From the NCBI RefSeq assembly GCF_012570365.1, contig NZ_CP046208.1:129472-193471 (forward strand): 64,000 nucleotides of DNA. Reading direction: 5' to 3'. This DNA is from Enterobacteriaceae endosymbiont of Donacia clavipes. GTDB lineage: Bacteria > Pseudomonadota > Gammaproteobacteria > Enterobacterales > Enterobacteriaceae. A model generated the notes under the pieces. The model saw only the letters and a list, made by a program, of their open reading frames with translations. It was not told the DNA's origin and searched no databases. Below, piece by piece: positions 38,011 through 48,163 of the stretch. The position numbers were made by a program, and so were the translations under genes. The first letter of the stretch is position 1, and every line of letters begins with the position of its first letter.

Positions 38011-39801
38011 TTATTTTGTTATTTGTAATATAGCTAAAAAAATTGAAGATGGTAATAAAACATTTCCAAAATTTTTCATACGTTTTTTCCCTTCTTTTTG
38101 TTTTTGAATTAATTTTTTTTTTCTACTAATATCTCCACCATAACATTTAGCAATAACATTTTTACGTAATTGTTTAATAGTAGTACTAGAAATAATTTTT
38201 TTCCCAATTACTGCTTGAATAATAATATCAAATTGTTGTCTAGGTATTAGTTTTTTTAATTTTTCTACCAATATACGACCATAAGAATATATTTTTTTTT
38301 TATATATAATTGTTGTTAGTGCATCAACACATTTTTTATTAATTAATACATTCATACAAACTAAATCAGATTTTTTAAATTTTATAAAATTATAATCTAA
38401 AGATGCATATCCTTTTGTAATAGATTTTAATTGATCAAAAAAATTTATAATAACTTCAATCATAGGTATTTCATAAATTAAAATTACATTATTGTCATGA
38501 TATATTATGTCTACTTGTACTCCATTTTTTAAAATACATAATTTAATAATCTTACCTATATATTTTATAGGAGATAAAATTTTACATTTTAAAATAGGTT
38601 CTTTTATTTCTTTTATTAAATGAAATAAAGGAAATTTTGATGGATTATCTACATATAAAATTTTTTTATTTATTGTTTTTATTTGATATTTTACAGTAGG
38701 TGTAGTCATAATAATATCTATATTATATTCTTGTAATAAACGTTGTTGTATAATTTCCATATGTAATAAACCTAAAAAACCACATCTAAACCCAAAACCT
38801 AATATATCAGAATTTTCTGGTTCAAAAAATAAAGAAGAATCATTTAAACTTAATTTTTTTAATGCATTACTAAATGTTTGATATTCATTAGATATAGCTG
38901 GAAATAATCCAGCAAAAACTTTAGGAATACTTTTTTTAAAACCATCTAATATAGAAGTAGCAGGTTTTGTATATGACGTTATTGTAGCTCCTACAGGGAC
39001 ATCATTTATATTTTTTATACCTAATACTATCCAACCTACTTCACCACATTTTAAATTATCTAATTCTATTTTTTTAGGTGTAAAAATACCAATTTTATCT
39101 ACAAAATATTTTTTTTTTGTATTCATTATTACTATTTTCATTCCTTTATAAATTTGTCCATTTTTAATACAAATTAATCCTACAACTCCTAAATAATTAT
39201 CAAACCATGAATCTATAATTAAAGCTTGTAAAAATGTATTAATATTACCTTTAGGTGGTGGAATAATTTTAATTAAATTTTCTATTATTTTTTTAACTCC
39301 TAATCCAGTTTTAGCTGAACATTTTAAAATTTTTTGAGATTTAATTCCTATAATTTCTTTTATTTCTTTTTTTGTTTTTTCAATATCTGCAGTTAATAAA
39401 TCAATTTTATTAATTACAGGTAAGACTTTTAATCCCATTTTAAAAGCAGTATTACAATTAGATAAAGTTTGTGCTTCTATACCTTGGGTAGCATCTACTA
39501 ATAATAAAGCACCTTCACATGCTGATAAAGATCTAGAAACTTCATAAGAAAAATCAACATGTCCTGGTGTATCAATAAAATTTAATTTATATAAATTATT
39601 ATTCTTAGTTTTATAACTTAAAGAAACACTTTGTGCTTTTATTGTAATACCTCTTTCTTTTTCTAAAATCATACTATCCAAAACTTGAGATGTCATTTCT
39701 CTTTTTGATAATCCACCACATATTTCTATTAATCTATCTGCTAATGTTGATTTACCATGATCAATATGAGCAATAATTGAAAAATTACGAATATTTTTCA
39801 T
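38011..39801 (-). CDS. lepA: Elongation factor 4 (LepA)
   Basis: LepA is a ribosomal GTPase that helps back-translocation and 30S biogenesis. G1 is [17 protein letters not shown]2 lies in [14 protein letters not shown]3 is [12 protein letters not shown] and G4 is INKIDL. The LepA-specific C-terminal domain is present with [16 protein letters not shown] near the end. Length is 596 (E. coli 599). It is the first gene of the lepA-lepB-rnc-era-acpS block. A nonessential factor in E. coli, it is nonetheless kept here, as in many reduced genomes. Confidence 0.97.
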   Translation of the reverse strand: MKNIRNFSIIAHIDHGKSTLADRLIEICGGLSKREMTSQVLDSMILEKERGITIKAQSVSLSYKTKNNNLYKLNFIDTPGHVDFSYEVSRSLSACEGALLLVDATQGIEAQTLSNCNTAFKMGLKVLPVINKIDLLTADIEKTKKEIKEIIGIKSQKILKCSAKTGLGVKKIIENLIKIIPPPKGNINTFLQALIIDSWFDNYLGVVGLICIKNGQIYKGMKIVIMNTKKKYFVDKIGIFTPKKIELDNLKCGEVGWIVLGIKNINDVPVGATITSYTKPATSILDGFKKSIPKVFAGLFPAISNEYQTFSNALKKLSLNDSSLFFEPENSDILGFGFRCGFLGLLHMEIIQQRLLQEYNIDIIMTTPTVKYQIKTINKKILYVDNPSKFPLFHLIKEIKEPILKCKILSPIKYIGKIIKLCILKNGVQVDIIYHDNNVILIYEIPMIEVIINFFDQLKSITKGYASLDYNFIKFKKSDLVCMNVLINKKCVDALTTIIYKKKIYSYGRILVEKLKKLIPRQQFDIIIQAVIGKKIISSTTIKQLRKNVIAKCYGGDISRKKKLIQKQKEGKKRMKNFGNVLLPSSIFLAILQITK

Positions 39802-39869
39802 AAAATTAGATTTTTATAAACCTTATGTATAAAATAATTTTACATAAATATAAATAAATAAATATTTAT

Positions 39870-41909
39870 TTATATTTTAATACCTCTTTGTAAGAGTAAA
39901 GAATCACTATTTAATTTTTTACCTCTAAATTTTTCAAATAAAATAATAGGATCTTGAGAGCTACCTAAAGATAAAAGATTATCTAAGAATTTTTTCCCTA
40001 TTACAGGATTAAATAATCCATTTTTTTTAAAATAAAAAAATGAATCTGCAGCTAATTGTTCTGACCATAAATAACTATAATATCCAGCTGCATATTCTCC
40101 ACCAAAAATATGATTAAATACATTAGTATATTTATTCCATTTAGGAATAGGTGTAATTGTTATTAAATTTTTTCTAATTTTTTCTATTAAATCTAATATT
40201 TGATCATTATTTTTTTTAGGATTAAATTCATTATGAATTTTTATATCAAATAAACTTAATTCTATTTGACGCATAAGAGATAAAGCAGCATTATATTTTT
40301 TAGATGAAATTAATTTATTCATTACATCTATAGGTAGATTTTCATTGTTTTGATAATGACTAGAAATAATTTTTAACGATTTTAATTCCCAACACCAATA
40401 TTCCATAAATTGACTAGGATATTCTATTATATCTAAAGGAATCCCATTAATTCCTGATATATTTGGTATTTCTATTTTTGAAGTAATATGATGTAAAGCA
40501 TGTCCAAATTCATGAAATAAAGTTAAAACTTCATTATGATTTAATAAAAAAATATTATTTATTGAAGGAGTAAAGTTACAATTTACATAAGCTACTGGAT
40601 ATTGTAATATTTTATCATTTTTTAACATTTTAGTTTGACATATATCCATCCAAGCTCCATTTCTTTTTTCTGAACGAATATATAAATCAAAATATATACT
40701 ACCATATAATTTATTATCGGAATTAAAAACATCGAAAAAAATAACATCTTTATTCCAAACTGATATTTTTCTTTGTTTAAATAATAAACCATATATTTTT
40801 TTTACAATTTTAAACATACCTTTCATAACTGAAGAAATTGGAAAATAATTACGTATATTATTATCATTAATACCATATAAATAAAATTTATATTTTTCTG
40901 AAAAAAAAGTTATATCCCATGGATTAATATTAATTATGTTATATTTTTTTTTAATAAATTGTTTTAGATTATATACTTCTTTTTTTGCTTGTTTTTTAGA
41001 TAATTTAATTAATTTATATAAAAATAATAAAACATTATTAATTTTTTTTGCTGATTTAGTAGTTAGAGATTGTTCAGAATAAGAATTATATCCTAATAAA
41101 TTTGATAATTTTAATCTTAAAGACAATTCTTTCATTATAATAGGTTCATTATCTAATTTATTAGAACTAATAGAAGAAGCTCTTGTATTATATTTATAAT
41201 ATATTTTTTTTCTTAAATTTATATTTTTTGAATATGTAATTATTGATAAATATATAGGCATATCTAAAGTAATTAGATATCCTTTTTTGTTTTTTTGTAA
41301 AGCATTATTAGCCATAATATTTATTATATAATTTGGTATGCCAGTTAATTTTTTTTTATCTGTTATATTTTTTTCCCATTTTAAAGTACTATCAAATACA
41401 TTATTATTAAAATTATTTTGTAATTTTGATAAATATGTTATTATTAGGGAATATTTTTTTTTTTTTTCTTGACTTAATAAAATTCCTGATAATTTAAAAT
41501 CACGTATTATATCATCAATAGATTTTATCTGTAATTTATTAAAATTTAAATTATTTTGATTATTTTTTATTTGTATATAAGCATTATATAATTGTGTATT
41601 TTGTTGAATCCATATATTATAATCAGTAATCATTTGTGTAGTAATTTCATAAATTTTTCTTATTTCTTTGTTATTACATACATAATTTAAATGATTTATT
41701 GGAGAAAAAATACGATATAATTTTTCATGTAATTCTAATATTGGTTGACAAAAATTTTGCCAATTATAATTATTTTTATTTTCATTTAAAATTTTATTTA
41801 TTTTTTTTTTACATAAATTAATTGTAATTTTAATGGCAGGAATCATACAATTATTAGTTATTTTATTAAAAGGAGGTAATAAAAAATAAGATAATAAGGG
41901 ATTGTTCAT
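39870..41909 (-). CDS. prlC: Oligopeptidase A (M3 metallopeptidase)
   Basis: PrlC/OpdA degrades short peptides, including cleaved signal peptides, in the cytoplasm. The zinc motif is LFHEFGHALHH near residue 471, with the third ligand Glu in the following helix. FGGEYAAGYYSYLWSEQLAAD is another M3 landmark. Length is 679 (E. coli 680). The ending KFRGKKLNSDSLLLQRGI resembles the E. coli FRGREPQLDAMLEHYGI. It lies between lepA and rlmB, a rearranged position. Together with PepA it could recycle peptides to amino acids. Confidence 0.93.
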   Translation of the reverse strand: MNNPLLSYFLLPPFNKITNNCMIPAIKITINLCKKKINKILNENKNNYNWQNFCQPILELHEKLYRIFSPINHLNYVCNNKEIRKIYEITTQMITDYNIWIQQNTQLYNAYIQIKNNQNNLNFNKLQIKSIDDIIRDFKLSGILLSQEKKKKYSLIITYLSKLQNNFNNNVFDSTLKWEKNITDKKKLTGIPNYIINIMANNALQKNKKGYLITLDMPIYLSIITYSKNINLRKKIYYKYNTRASSISSNKLDNEPIIMKELSLRLKLSNLLGYNSYSEQSLTTKSAKKINNVLLFLYKLIKLSKKQAKKEVYNLKQFIKKKYNIININPWDITFFSEKYKFYLYGINDNNIRNYFPISSVMKGMFKIVKKIYGLLFKQRKISVWNKDVIFFDVFNSDNKLYGSIYFDLYIRSEKRNGAWMDICQTKMLKNDKILQYPVAYVNCNFTPSINNIFLLNHNEVLTLFHEFGHALHHITSKIEIPNISGINGIPLDIIEYPSQFMEYWCWELKSLKIISSHYQNNENLPIDVMNKLISSKKYNAALSLMRQIELSLFDIKIHNEFNPKKNNDQILDLIEKIRKNLITITPIPKWNKYTNVFNHIFGGEYAAGYYSYLWSEQLAADSFFYFKKNGLFNPVIGKKFLDNLLSLGSSQDPIILFEKFRGKKLNSDSLLLQRGIKI

Positions 41910-41997
41910 ATTTACTCCTAATTTTTATTTATTAGCACATAAAATAAATTATTTTTAAATATATATTTTATAAATAATTAATATAAAAATTTTAAAA

Positions 41998-42741
41998 TTA
42001 TAAAAAATGATTTTGTCTAATTATTTCAAATAAAAAAATTCCAGTAGCTACAGAAACATTTAATGAATTTACATTATTACGTATAGGTATAGAAAATAAT
42101 TCATCACAATTTTTTTTTATAATAGATTTTATTCCTTTATTTTCTGATCCCATTATTAAACATATAGGATAAGATAATTTATAATTATAAAAAATTTTAT
42201 TTTTTTGATTATTATCAGCACCAATAATAAATATATTATATTTTTTTAAAATTTTAATAGTATTGAGAATATTTTTTACAAAAATAATTGGAATATTTTC
42301 TGATGTTCCACAAGATACTTTTTTAACGGTAGCATTTATTTTAACTGAATAATTTTTAGGTAAAATAATCATACTAACTTTAGCTGCAACTGCACTTCTA
42401 ATACATGCTCCAAAATTATGAGGATCAGTAATTCTGTCTAAAATTAAAATTAATATTTTTTTTGTTATATTTATTATATTAATAATATCTTTTTCATTAA
42501 AAGATTTTGTTTTATTTATAAAACCTATACATCCTTGATGGATACTATTACTAGTTTTTTTATTTAACCATTTTTTACTTACTTTATGTACATTAATATT
42601 ATGTTTATTAGCATAAAATAATAATTCTTTAATTTTATTAGTTTTTTTTTTGCTATTTAGAATAAATATTCTTTTTAAAGAAATAGGATTTTCTTTTAAA
42701 ACATTAATAATAGAATATATTCCAAATATAATATTTTCCAT
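41998..42741 (-). CDS. rlmB: 23S rRNA (guanosine-2251-2'-O)-methyltransferase RlmB
   Basis: RlmB is a SPOUT-class enzyme that 2'-O-methylates G2251 in the peptidyl-transferase centre. An N-terminal substrate-binding domain (YSIINVLKENPISLKRIFI) is followed by the SpoU domain. Its motifs are ILDRITDPHNFGACIRSA near residue 108, LIMGSENKGI near residue 197, and the knot IPIRNNVNSLNVSVATGI. Length is 247 (E. coli 243). In E. coli rlmB lies after rnr, close to the hfq-hflXKC-mutL region, so the neighbourhood is conserved with rnr, hfq and hflXKC deleted. Confidence 0.94.
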   Translation of the reverse strand: MENIIFGIYSIINVLKENPISLKRIFILNSKKKTNKIKELLFYANKHNINVHKVSKKWLNKKTSNSIHQGCIGFINKTKSFNEKDIINIINITKKILILILDRITDPHNFGACIRSAVAAKVSMIILPKNYSVKINATVKKVSCGTSENIPIIFVKNILNTIKILKKYNIFIIGADNNQKNKIFYNYKLSYPICLIMGSENKGIKSIIKKNCDELFSIPIRNNVNSLNVSVATGIFLFEIIRQNHFL

Positions 42742-42798
42742 ATTATTTCGATTAATTATTTATAATTAATAAATATATCATAAAATATTAAATATTTT

Positions 42799-43746
42799 TT
42801 AAATTAACTTCTTTTTAATAAATTTTTGAATATAATTATAAGCTTTACTTATATCATTACTATCTAATAAACATATATTTTCCCAATGACGTAACCAAGT
42901 TAATTGTTTTTTTGCTAAATGACGTGTTGCAATTACTGTTTGTTTTATCATTTCATTATAATTAATTTTATTTAATATATATAAAAACATCTGTTTATAT
43001 CCAATACAACGAATAGAAGGAAAATTAATTTTTAAATACTTATTTTTAATAAGGTAACGCACTTCTTTTTCAAATCCTAATTTTAACATTTTAAAAATTC
43101 TTTTTTCTATATTATTATATAATATATTACGATCATAATAAGTTAGTCCAAATTGATATATTTTATAAGGAATTTTTTTACCAGGAATTTTTATTAATTC
43201 ACTTAAAGTTTTTCCTGTTAAAAAAAATATTTCTAAAGCTCTTAAATTTCTTTGATTATCATTATAATGAATTTTTGTTGCAGAAATAGAATCTATTTTT
43301 TTTAACATATCATGATATGAATTATATATTTTTTTATTTATTTGTTTTGTAATTATATTACGAATATCAATGTTTGAAGCTGGTAAAGGAGACATAGTAT
43401 TTATTAATTTGTTATAATAAAACATACTACCTCCAACTAAAAATGGTATTTTACCTTTTTTAGTAATTTTATTCATAATATTTAAAACATCATTATAAAA
43501 TTCCATAACAGAATAAGATTGATAAGGTTCTTTAATATCAATTAACCAATGTTTTTCATAAAAAATATCAGTTTTTTGAGGTTTATCTGTTCCTATATTC
43601 ATTTTTTTATAAATTAAAGAAGAATCTACGCTAATTAATTCAATAGGTAAAATTTTAGCTAAACGAGTAGCTAAATAAGTTTTTTTAGATGCCGTTGTCC
43701 CCATTAAAAAAATAGCAATAGGTAATTTTTTATTTTTATTATGCAT
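42799..43746 (-). CDS. miaA: tRNA dimethylallyltransferase MiaA (altered P-loop)
   Basis: MiaA adds dimethylallyl to A37 of tRNAs that read UNN codons; a tRNA-Phe is at 52.2 kb. Conserved parts are LISVDSSLIYKKMNIGTDKPQ, FLVGGSMFYYNKL, FPSIRCIGYKQM and ATRHLAKKQLTWLR. Length is 315 (E. coli 316). The Walker-A-like loop, GPTASGKT in E. coli, reads GTTASKKT. The glycine before the catalytic Lys is replaced by Lys, and the Pro by Thr. The frame is otherwise full length, so the enzyme may work poorly or the gene may be at an early stage of decay. Its stop is 52 bases upstream of rlmB. Confidence 0.92.
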   Translation of the reverse strand: MHNKNKKLPIAIFLMGTTASKKTYLATRLAKILPIELISVDSSLIYKKMNIGTDKPQKTDIFYEKHWLIDIKEPYQSYSVMEFYNDVLNIMNKITKKGKIPFLVGGSMFYYNKLINTMSPLPASNIDIRNIITKQINKKIYNSYHDMLKKIDSISATKIHYNDNQRNLRALEIFFLTGKTLSELIKIPGKKIPYKIYQFGLTYYDRNILYNNIEKRIFKMLKLGFEKEVRYLIKNKYLKINFPSIRCIGYKQMFLYILNKINYNEMIKQTVIATRHLAKKQLTWLRHWENICLLDSNDISKAYNYIQKFIKKKLI

Positions 43747-43755
43747 TAATATAAT

Positions 43756-45477
43756 TTATATATTTATTGTACAAAATAATTCTTTTATTGAAAAATTATT
43801 TTGTTCTAATTTTAATAATTCTAATTCCATTAATAAATCTATTATATTATAAAAATTCCATATTTTAGAAATATTTATTATATAATTGATAACCCATTCT
43901 ATAATTTTTTTTAAAGAAATTATTTTTATATTTAAAAAATATTTTAATAAATTAAAAAAAAAATTTTTTATATTAAAAATAGAAAATGATGAAAAAATAG
44001 GTACACATGTTATATTTATAGTATATTCATTATTTAACAAAATAATAAATCCTAATTTTTGTAAAAAATTTTTTATTTTATATAAACAAAAATACTCTTT
44101 TTTATTTATTTTTGTTTTAATATTAACTTGAGTACTTTTTATAATATTTTTATTTTTTAAATGTAATTTTATTTTTATGTTTAATAATAAAAATATTAAT
44201 TTTTTTATTAAAATAGAATACAAAAAATTATTTTTTTCAACAATGATATAAGTATTTTTTAAGATTATTAAAAATTTACCAAAATTTTTAAAATTAAATA
44301 TTGGTATATTATCTAAATATACTAATTTTTTTTTTTCTATATTATTAAATAAAAATTTTGTTTTTTTTGGAAAATTTTTTTGAATAAAAAAATCTTTTGA
44401 ATCATCTAATTTTAATTTATTATCTTTATTATTATCAATAGAATTAATAATATTATTTTTACATATTTTATTTATTAAATTATTACACAATTTTTTTAAA
44501 ATACTCTTATATATAAAATTATATAATGTTTGTATATTATAAAAACATACATCAATTTTTTTTGGATGAATATTTATATCAATTAAATTAGGTTCTATTT
44601 CTAAATAAATTAAATAAGAATATTTATAATCTTTACTAAATTTATTTAATATTATTTTTTGAACAATACGATTTATAAATTTAGTATGTATAATACGATT
44701 ATTAACATAAAAATATTTAAAATTACCAGAATTTTTTTTTTGATTAAATATATTTAACAATCCATATAATTTTATTTTTTTATAAATTGAATTAATTTCT
44801 AATGAGTTTTTTACAAAATTATTACCATAAATAATATTTACTCTATTTATATAAGAAATATTATCTGTTATTTGTTTAAAATTATAAATAATTTTATTGT
44901 TATATTTAAATTTTATTCCTATTTTTAATTTTATTAAAACAATTTTTTTAATTATGTTCTTAATATATATAAATTCGATTCTTTCATTAGAAATATATTT
45001 TCTTCTTGCAGGAAAATTATAAAAAAGATCAGATAAAACAACAGTAGTACCTATAGGATGAGAAATTGGTTTTAAATAAATTATTTTTTTATTAAATCCT
45101 TCTGTATATAATTGCCATGCTATTTTTTGCTTTAATGTTTTAGATGTTATAGTCATTCTAGATATATCTTTGATACTAGTTAAAGCTTCTCCTCTAAATC
45201 CAAAACTCTTAAATGAATCTAAATCATTTAAATCATAAATTTTATTTGTAGCATATTTTTTTATACATAAAGTTAAGTTTTTTTTATTCATTCCAGTACC
45301 ATTATCATTTATATAAATAAGTTTTATACCTCCTTTTTCTACAAAAATATTTATTTGAGATGCTTTAGCATCAATACTATTTTCAATTAATTCTTTAATT
45401 ACAGTAGCTGGTCTATCAATTACTTCTCCAGCAGCTATTCTTTTAATAACATTTTTTGGTAAAATTTTAATAAACAT
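43756..45477 (-). CDS. mutL: DNA mismatch repair protein MutL
   Basis: MutL links MutS to downstream repair enzymes. The GHKL ATPase half is well conserved: IAAGEVIDRPATVIKELIEN near residue 14, YINDNGTGMNKKNL, SFGFRGEALTSI and IGTTVVLSDLFYNFPARRKY. The middle is Asn/Lys-rich and low in complexity, and the C-terminal dimerisation domain is diverged. Total length is 573 (E. coli 615), the shortening being mostly in the linker. It is 9 bases upstream of miaA, the E. coli order. The gene starts about 70 bases from tRNA-Gly. mutS is present at 1-1493; mutH is not seen. Confidence 0.93.
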   Translation of the reverse strand: MFIKILPKNVIKRIAAGEVIDRPATVIKELIENSIDAKASQINIFVEKGGIKLIYINDNGTGMNKKNLTLCIKKYATNKIYDLNDLDSFKSFGFRGEALTSIKDISRMTITSKTLKQKIAWQLYTEGFNKKIIYLKPISHPIGTTVVLSDLFYNFPARRKYISNERIEFIYIKNIIKKIVLIKLKIGIKFKYNNKIIYNFKQITDNISYINRVNIIYGNNFVKNSLEINSIYKKIKLYGLLNIFNQKKNSGNFKYFYVNNRIIHTKFINRIVQKIILNKFSKDYKYSYLIYLEIEPNLIDINIHPKKIDVCFYNIQTLYNFIYKSILKKLCNNLINKICKNNIINSIDNNKDNKLKLDDSKDFFIQKNFPKKTKFLFNNIEKKKLVYLDNIPIFNFKNFGKFLIILKNTYIIVEKNNFLYSILIKKLIFLLLNIKIKLHLKNKNIIKSTQVNIKTKINKKEYFCLYKIKNFLQKLGFIILLNNEYTINITCVPIFSSFSIFNIKNFFFNLLKYFLNIKIISLKKIIEWVINYIINISKIWNFYNIIDLLMELELLKLEQNNFSIKELFCTINI

Positions 45478-45547
45478 TAATAATTAATTTGAAAGATTAT
45501 TTTATAAATATAACATGAAAAATCATAATATTTATAATTAATTGTTA

Positions 45548-45621
45548 AGCGGGAAACGAGATTCGAACTCGCGACCCCAACCATGGCAAGGTTGTACTCT
45601 ACCATCCTGAGCTATTCCCGC
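45548..45621 (-). tRNA. tRNA-Gly (GCC)
   Basis: On the minus strand the gene begins GCGGGAATAGCTC and forms a complete cloverleaf. The anticodon stem is CAACC/GGTTG around loop TTGCCAT (anticodon GCC). The T arm is GCGAG TTCGAAT CTCGT, the acceptor is GCGGGAA with TTCCCGC, and the discriminator is T. CCA is not encoded. E. coli has three copies (glyV, glyX, glyY) next to orn; here one copy remains beside orn. Confidence 0.97.
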
Positions 45622-45689
45622 AAAATAATTAAATATAATAACTAATATTATTAAATAATAATTTCATTTGTCAATAAATATTTAAAATA

Positions 45690-46235
45690 TTATTTTTTAA
45701 AAAAATGATTTTGATAAAATCTTAATTCTTCTATTGATTGATATATATCATTAAATGCATTATGTTGATATTTTTTTTTTTTAAATTTAATAAAAATATT
45801 TGGATTCCATCTTTTAATAAGTTCTTTTAATGTACTCACATCAATATTACGATAGTGAAAATATTTTTCTAATGTTGGCATATAATTATATAAAAAAATT
45901 CTATCTTTATATATACTATTACCACATAAAGGTGAACTTTGTGGTTTAATCCACAATTTTAAAAAATTTAAAGTATATGATTCTGCTTTTTTTTCATTAA
46001 ATTTACTATTTTTAATTTTATTAATAAGTCCATTTTTTTGGTGTATATTTTTATTCCACTTATTCATTAAGTTTAAAATAATATTATTTTGATATATTGG
46101 TATTATAGGTCCTATAGCTATAATTTCTAAGTTGTAATTAGTAATAATAGTAGAAATTTCAATTATATGATCTTTATTTGGATTAAGACCTGTCATTTCT
46201 AAATCTAACCATATTAAATTATTATTTACTTTCAT
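45690..46235 (-). CDS. orn: Oligoribonuclease
   Basis: Orn degrades RNA dinucleotides, the last step of RNA turnover, and is essential in E. coli. The DEDDh catalytic residues are seen: LIWLDLEMTGLNPNKD (Asp, Glu), GNSIYKDRIFLYNYMP (Asp) and QHNAFNDIYQSIEEL (His, Asp). Length is 181, equal to the E. coli enzyme. It lies beside tRNA-Gly as in E. coli. Downstream partners expected beyond it (rsgA, psd) are missing; a gene desert follows upstream of the start. Confidence 0.96.
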   Translation of the reverse strand: MKVNNNLIWLDLEMTGLNPNKDHIIEISTIITNYNLEIIAIGPIIPIYQNNIILNLMNKWNKNIHQKNGLINKIKNSKFNEKKAESYTLNFLKLWIKPQSSPLCGNSIYKDRIFLYNYMPTLEKYFHYRNIDVSTLKELIKRWNPNIFIKFKKKKYQHNAFNDIYQSIEELRFYQNHFFKK

Positions 46236-47171
46236 AAAAAATATCCTTGAATTAAAAATTAATAAAAAATTATAAATTTAAATATTCCAGAAAAAATAAT
46301 ATTTTATCTTTAATAAAATTTTTATAAAAATTATTTTAATAAAATAAGAAAAAAATATATTTATATATATAATATTTATTATTTAAATCATTAATTATAA
46401 ATTTTTAGTTATATATTAATAAAAAAGATTTATAATAAATAATTATTTAATATTTTTATTTACTAAAATTTATAAAATAAATATTAAAAAAAACAAATAT
46501 TATAATTTTTTCAATTATGAAGTTTTAAATAAATTATTTATAAAACATTTAAATATAATTAATAAACTAATTGATAAAATAATTATTATTTGATTTAAAA
46601 AAAAGATAAGATTATTAATTAAATAAATATAAATTTTTTTTAAAATTGTAAATATTTATTATTTAATTTTATAAAAAAAAGAAAGAAAATTTTTTAAATA
46701 AATAATTTTAAAACATTGATTTAACTAAAAATTATTATTTTAAAATATATATATTTTAAATAATATACTTTACTTATAAAATGTTTTCTTTTAATAATTT
46801 AATTTTAAAAACTTATGTAATTTATTTATTTTATATGAAAAATAATTTTTATATTTAAAATATTATTTAGTTTAATAATAAAATTTTAGTTAGATTTAAT
46901 AATATTATGAAAAATATAAATATTTCTTAATATAAATAATATTAATAAATAAAAGTAAAACTTAAATATAAAAATATATATTAATAGTTTTTACAAAAAA
47001 AATTTTATTTATTTTTAAAAAAGGAAAAATAATAAATTATTTTAACTTAAGTTTAAATTATTATTTTATTTAGACTTAAAATAATTAAATTTAATTTAAA
47101 TTTTCAAAAAAAATATTAAAATAAAAATTAGAAAATTATTACTTTTAATATTATAAAATAAATATCTTATT
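46236..47171. other. 936-base gene desert between orn and epmA
   Basis: This is the longest stretch without a gene. In E. coli the interval holds rsgA, psd and mscM. I read both strands and found only short frames; none matched RsgA or phosphatidylserine decarboxylase convincingly. The best open stretch is around 46495-46600 on the plus strand, which reads YYNFFNYEVLNKLFIKHL and then stops. I cannot assign it. Composition is more than 90% A/T by eye. The region contains the orn promoter region. No DnaA boxes, tRNA, or rRNA-like sequence is visible. It looks like a deeply eroded remnant of the lost genes. Confidence 0.6.
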
Positions 47172-48137
47172 TTAAGATATATTTATAGAAAAATTTATAA
47201 TTTCGTGAATAGATTTTTTTTTTAATAAAAACATAATAAATCTATCTAATCCAATAGCCATTCCTGAACAATCAGGTATTCCATATTTCATAGCTTTTAA
47301 TAAATAGTAATCTATTTTTTTACAAGGTAATCCTATTAATTTAAGTTTTTTATTGTCTTCATCAAATCTTTTTTTTTGTTCATAACTATTTCTAAGCTCA
47401 TGAAATCCATTACCTAATTCAACACCTTTAAAAAATATTTCAAATCTATTTGCTAAAAAACAATTATTTTTATTAATAGTTTCAGTAGTTCTTTGTGATG
47501 CAGGAAAATTATATATTAATACAGGTGATAAAAATCCTAATTTAGGTACAATATATAAATCAAATAATATTTGTAAATAATCATCAATTACATTATTTTT
47601 TCTAAAATTAATAAAACCTAATTTTTTAGCAATAATAAATAATTTTTTTTTACTAATAAAAAAAGGATTTATTTTAAAATATTTTAAAAAAATTTCTTTA
47701 TAAGAATATTTTTTTAATTTATTAAAACCAAATTCTATAAAAAAATTATCAACTTCATTTATTAATTGTTTTAAATTATAATTAATGTGATACCATTCTA
47801 ACATAGTAAATTCGGGATTATGATATTTACCTAATTCTTCATTACGAAAACTATGACATATTTGATATATTGATTTATTCATTTTTAATGAAAGTATTCT
47901 TTTCATATGGTACTCAGGACTAGTAACTAAAAAAAATTTTTTTTTTTTTTTATAATGAATAAAATTTGTTTTAAATTGTTTTAAATAAACATTAGTATTT
48001 TCAAATTGTGTTAATATGGGAGTGTCTACTTCAATAAATTTTTTTTTATCAAAAAAATTTCTAATTTTTTTAATTATAAAAGAACGTTTTATTAAAGAAT
48101 AAATATTCATATTAGGTAATCCATTAAAATTTTTCAT
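47172..48137 (-). CDS. epmA: EF-P lysyl-lysine ligase EpmA (PoxA/GenX)
   Basis: EpmA is a paralogue of the lysyl-tRNA synthetase core that attaches (R)-beta-lysine to Lys34 of EF-P. Class II motifs are visible: motif 1 region FIEVDTPILTQF near residue 35, motif 2 CHSFRNEELGKYHNPEFTMLEWY near residue 90, and motif 3 MAIGLDRFIMFLL near the C-terminus. GVELGNGFHELRN lies between motifs 2 and 3. There is no anticodon-binding domain, as expected. Length is 321 (E. coli 325). It is 26 bases after efp on the same strand, forming a joint unit. Confidence 0.95.
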   Translation of the reverse strand: MKNFNGLPNMNIYSLIKRSFIIKKIRNFFDKKKFIEVDTPILTQFENTNVYLKQFKTNFIHYKKKKKFFLVTSPEYHMKRILSLKMNKSIYQICHSFRNEELGKYHNPEFTMLEWYHINYNLKQLINEVDNFFIEFGFNKLKKYSYKEIFLKYFKINPFFISKKKLFIIAKKLGFINFRKNNVIDDYLQILFDLYIVPKLGFLSPVLIYNFPASQRTTETINKNNCFLANRFEIFFKGVELGNGFHELRNSYEQKKRFDEDNKKLKLIGLPCKKIDYYLLKAMKYGIPDCSGMAIGLDRFIMFLLKKKSIHEIINFSINIS

Positions 48138-48163
48138 ATAATTATTATTTTTAATAATATTAG

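Noticed and set aside
46236..47171. Replication origin in the large gene desert
   Set aside because: No DnaA-box-like TTATCCACA clusters and no origin-typical neighbours are visible; high A/T alone is not evidence in this genome.
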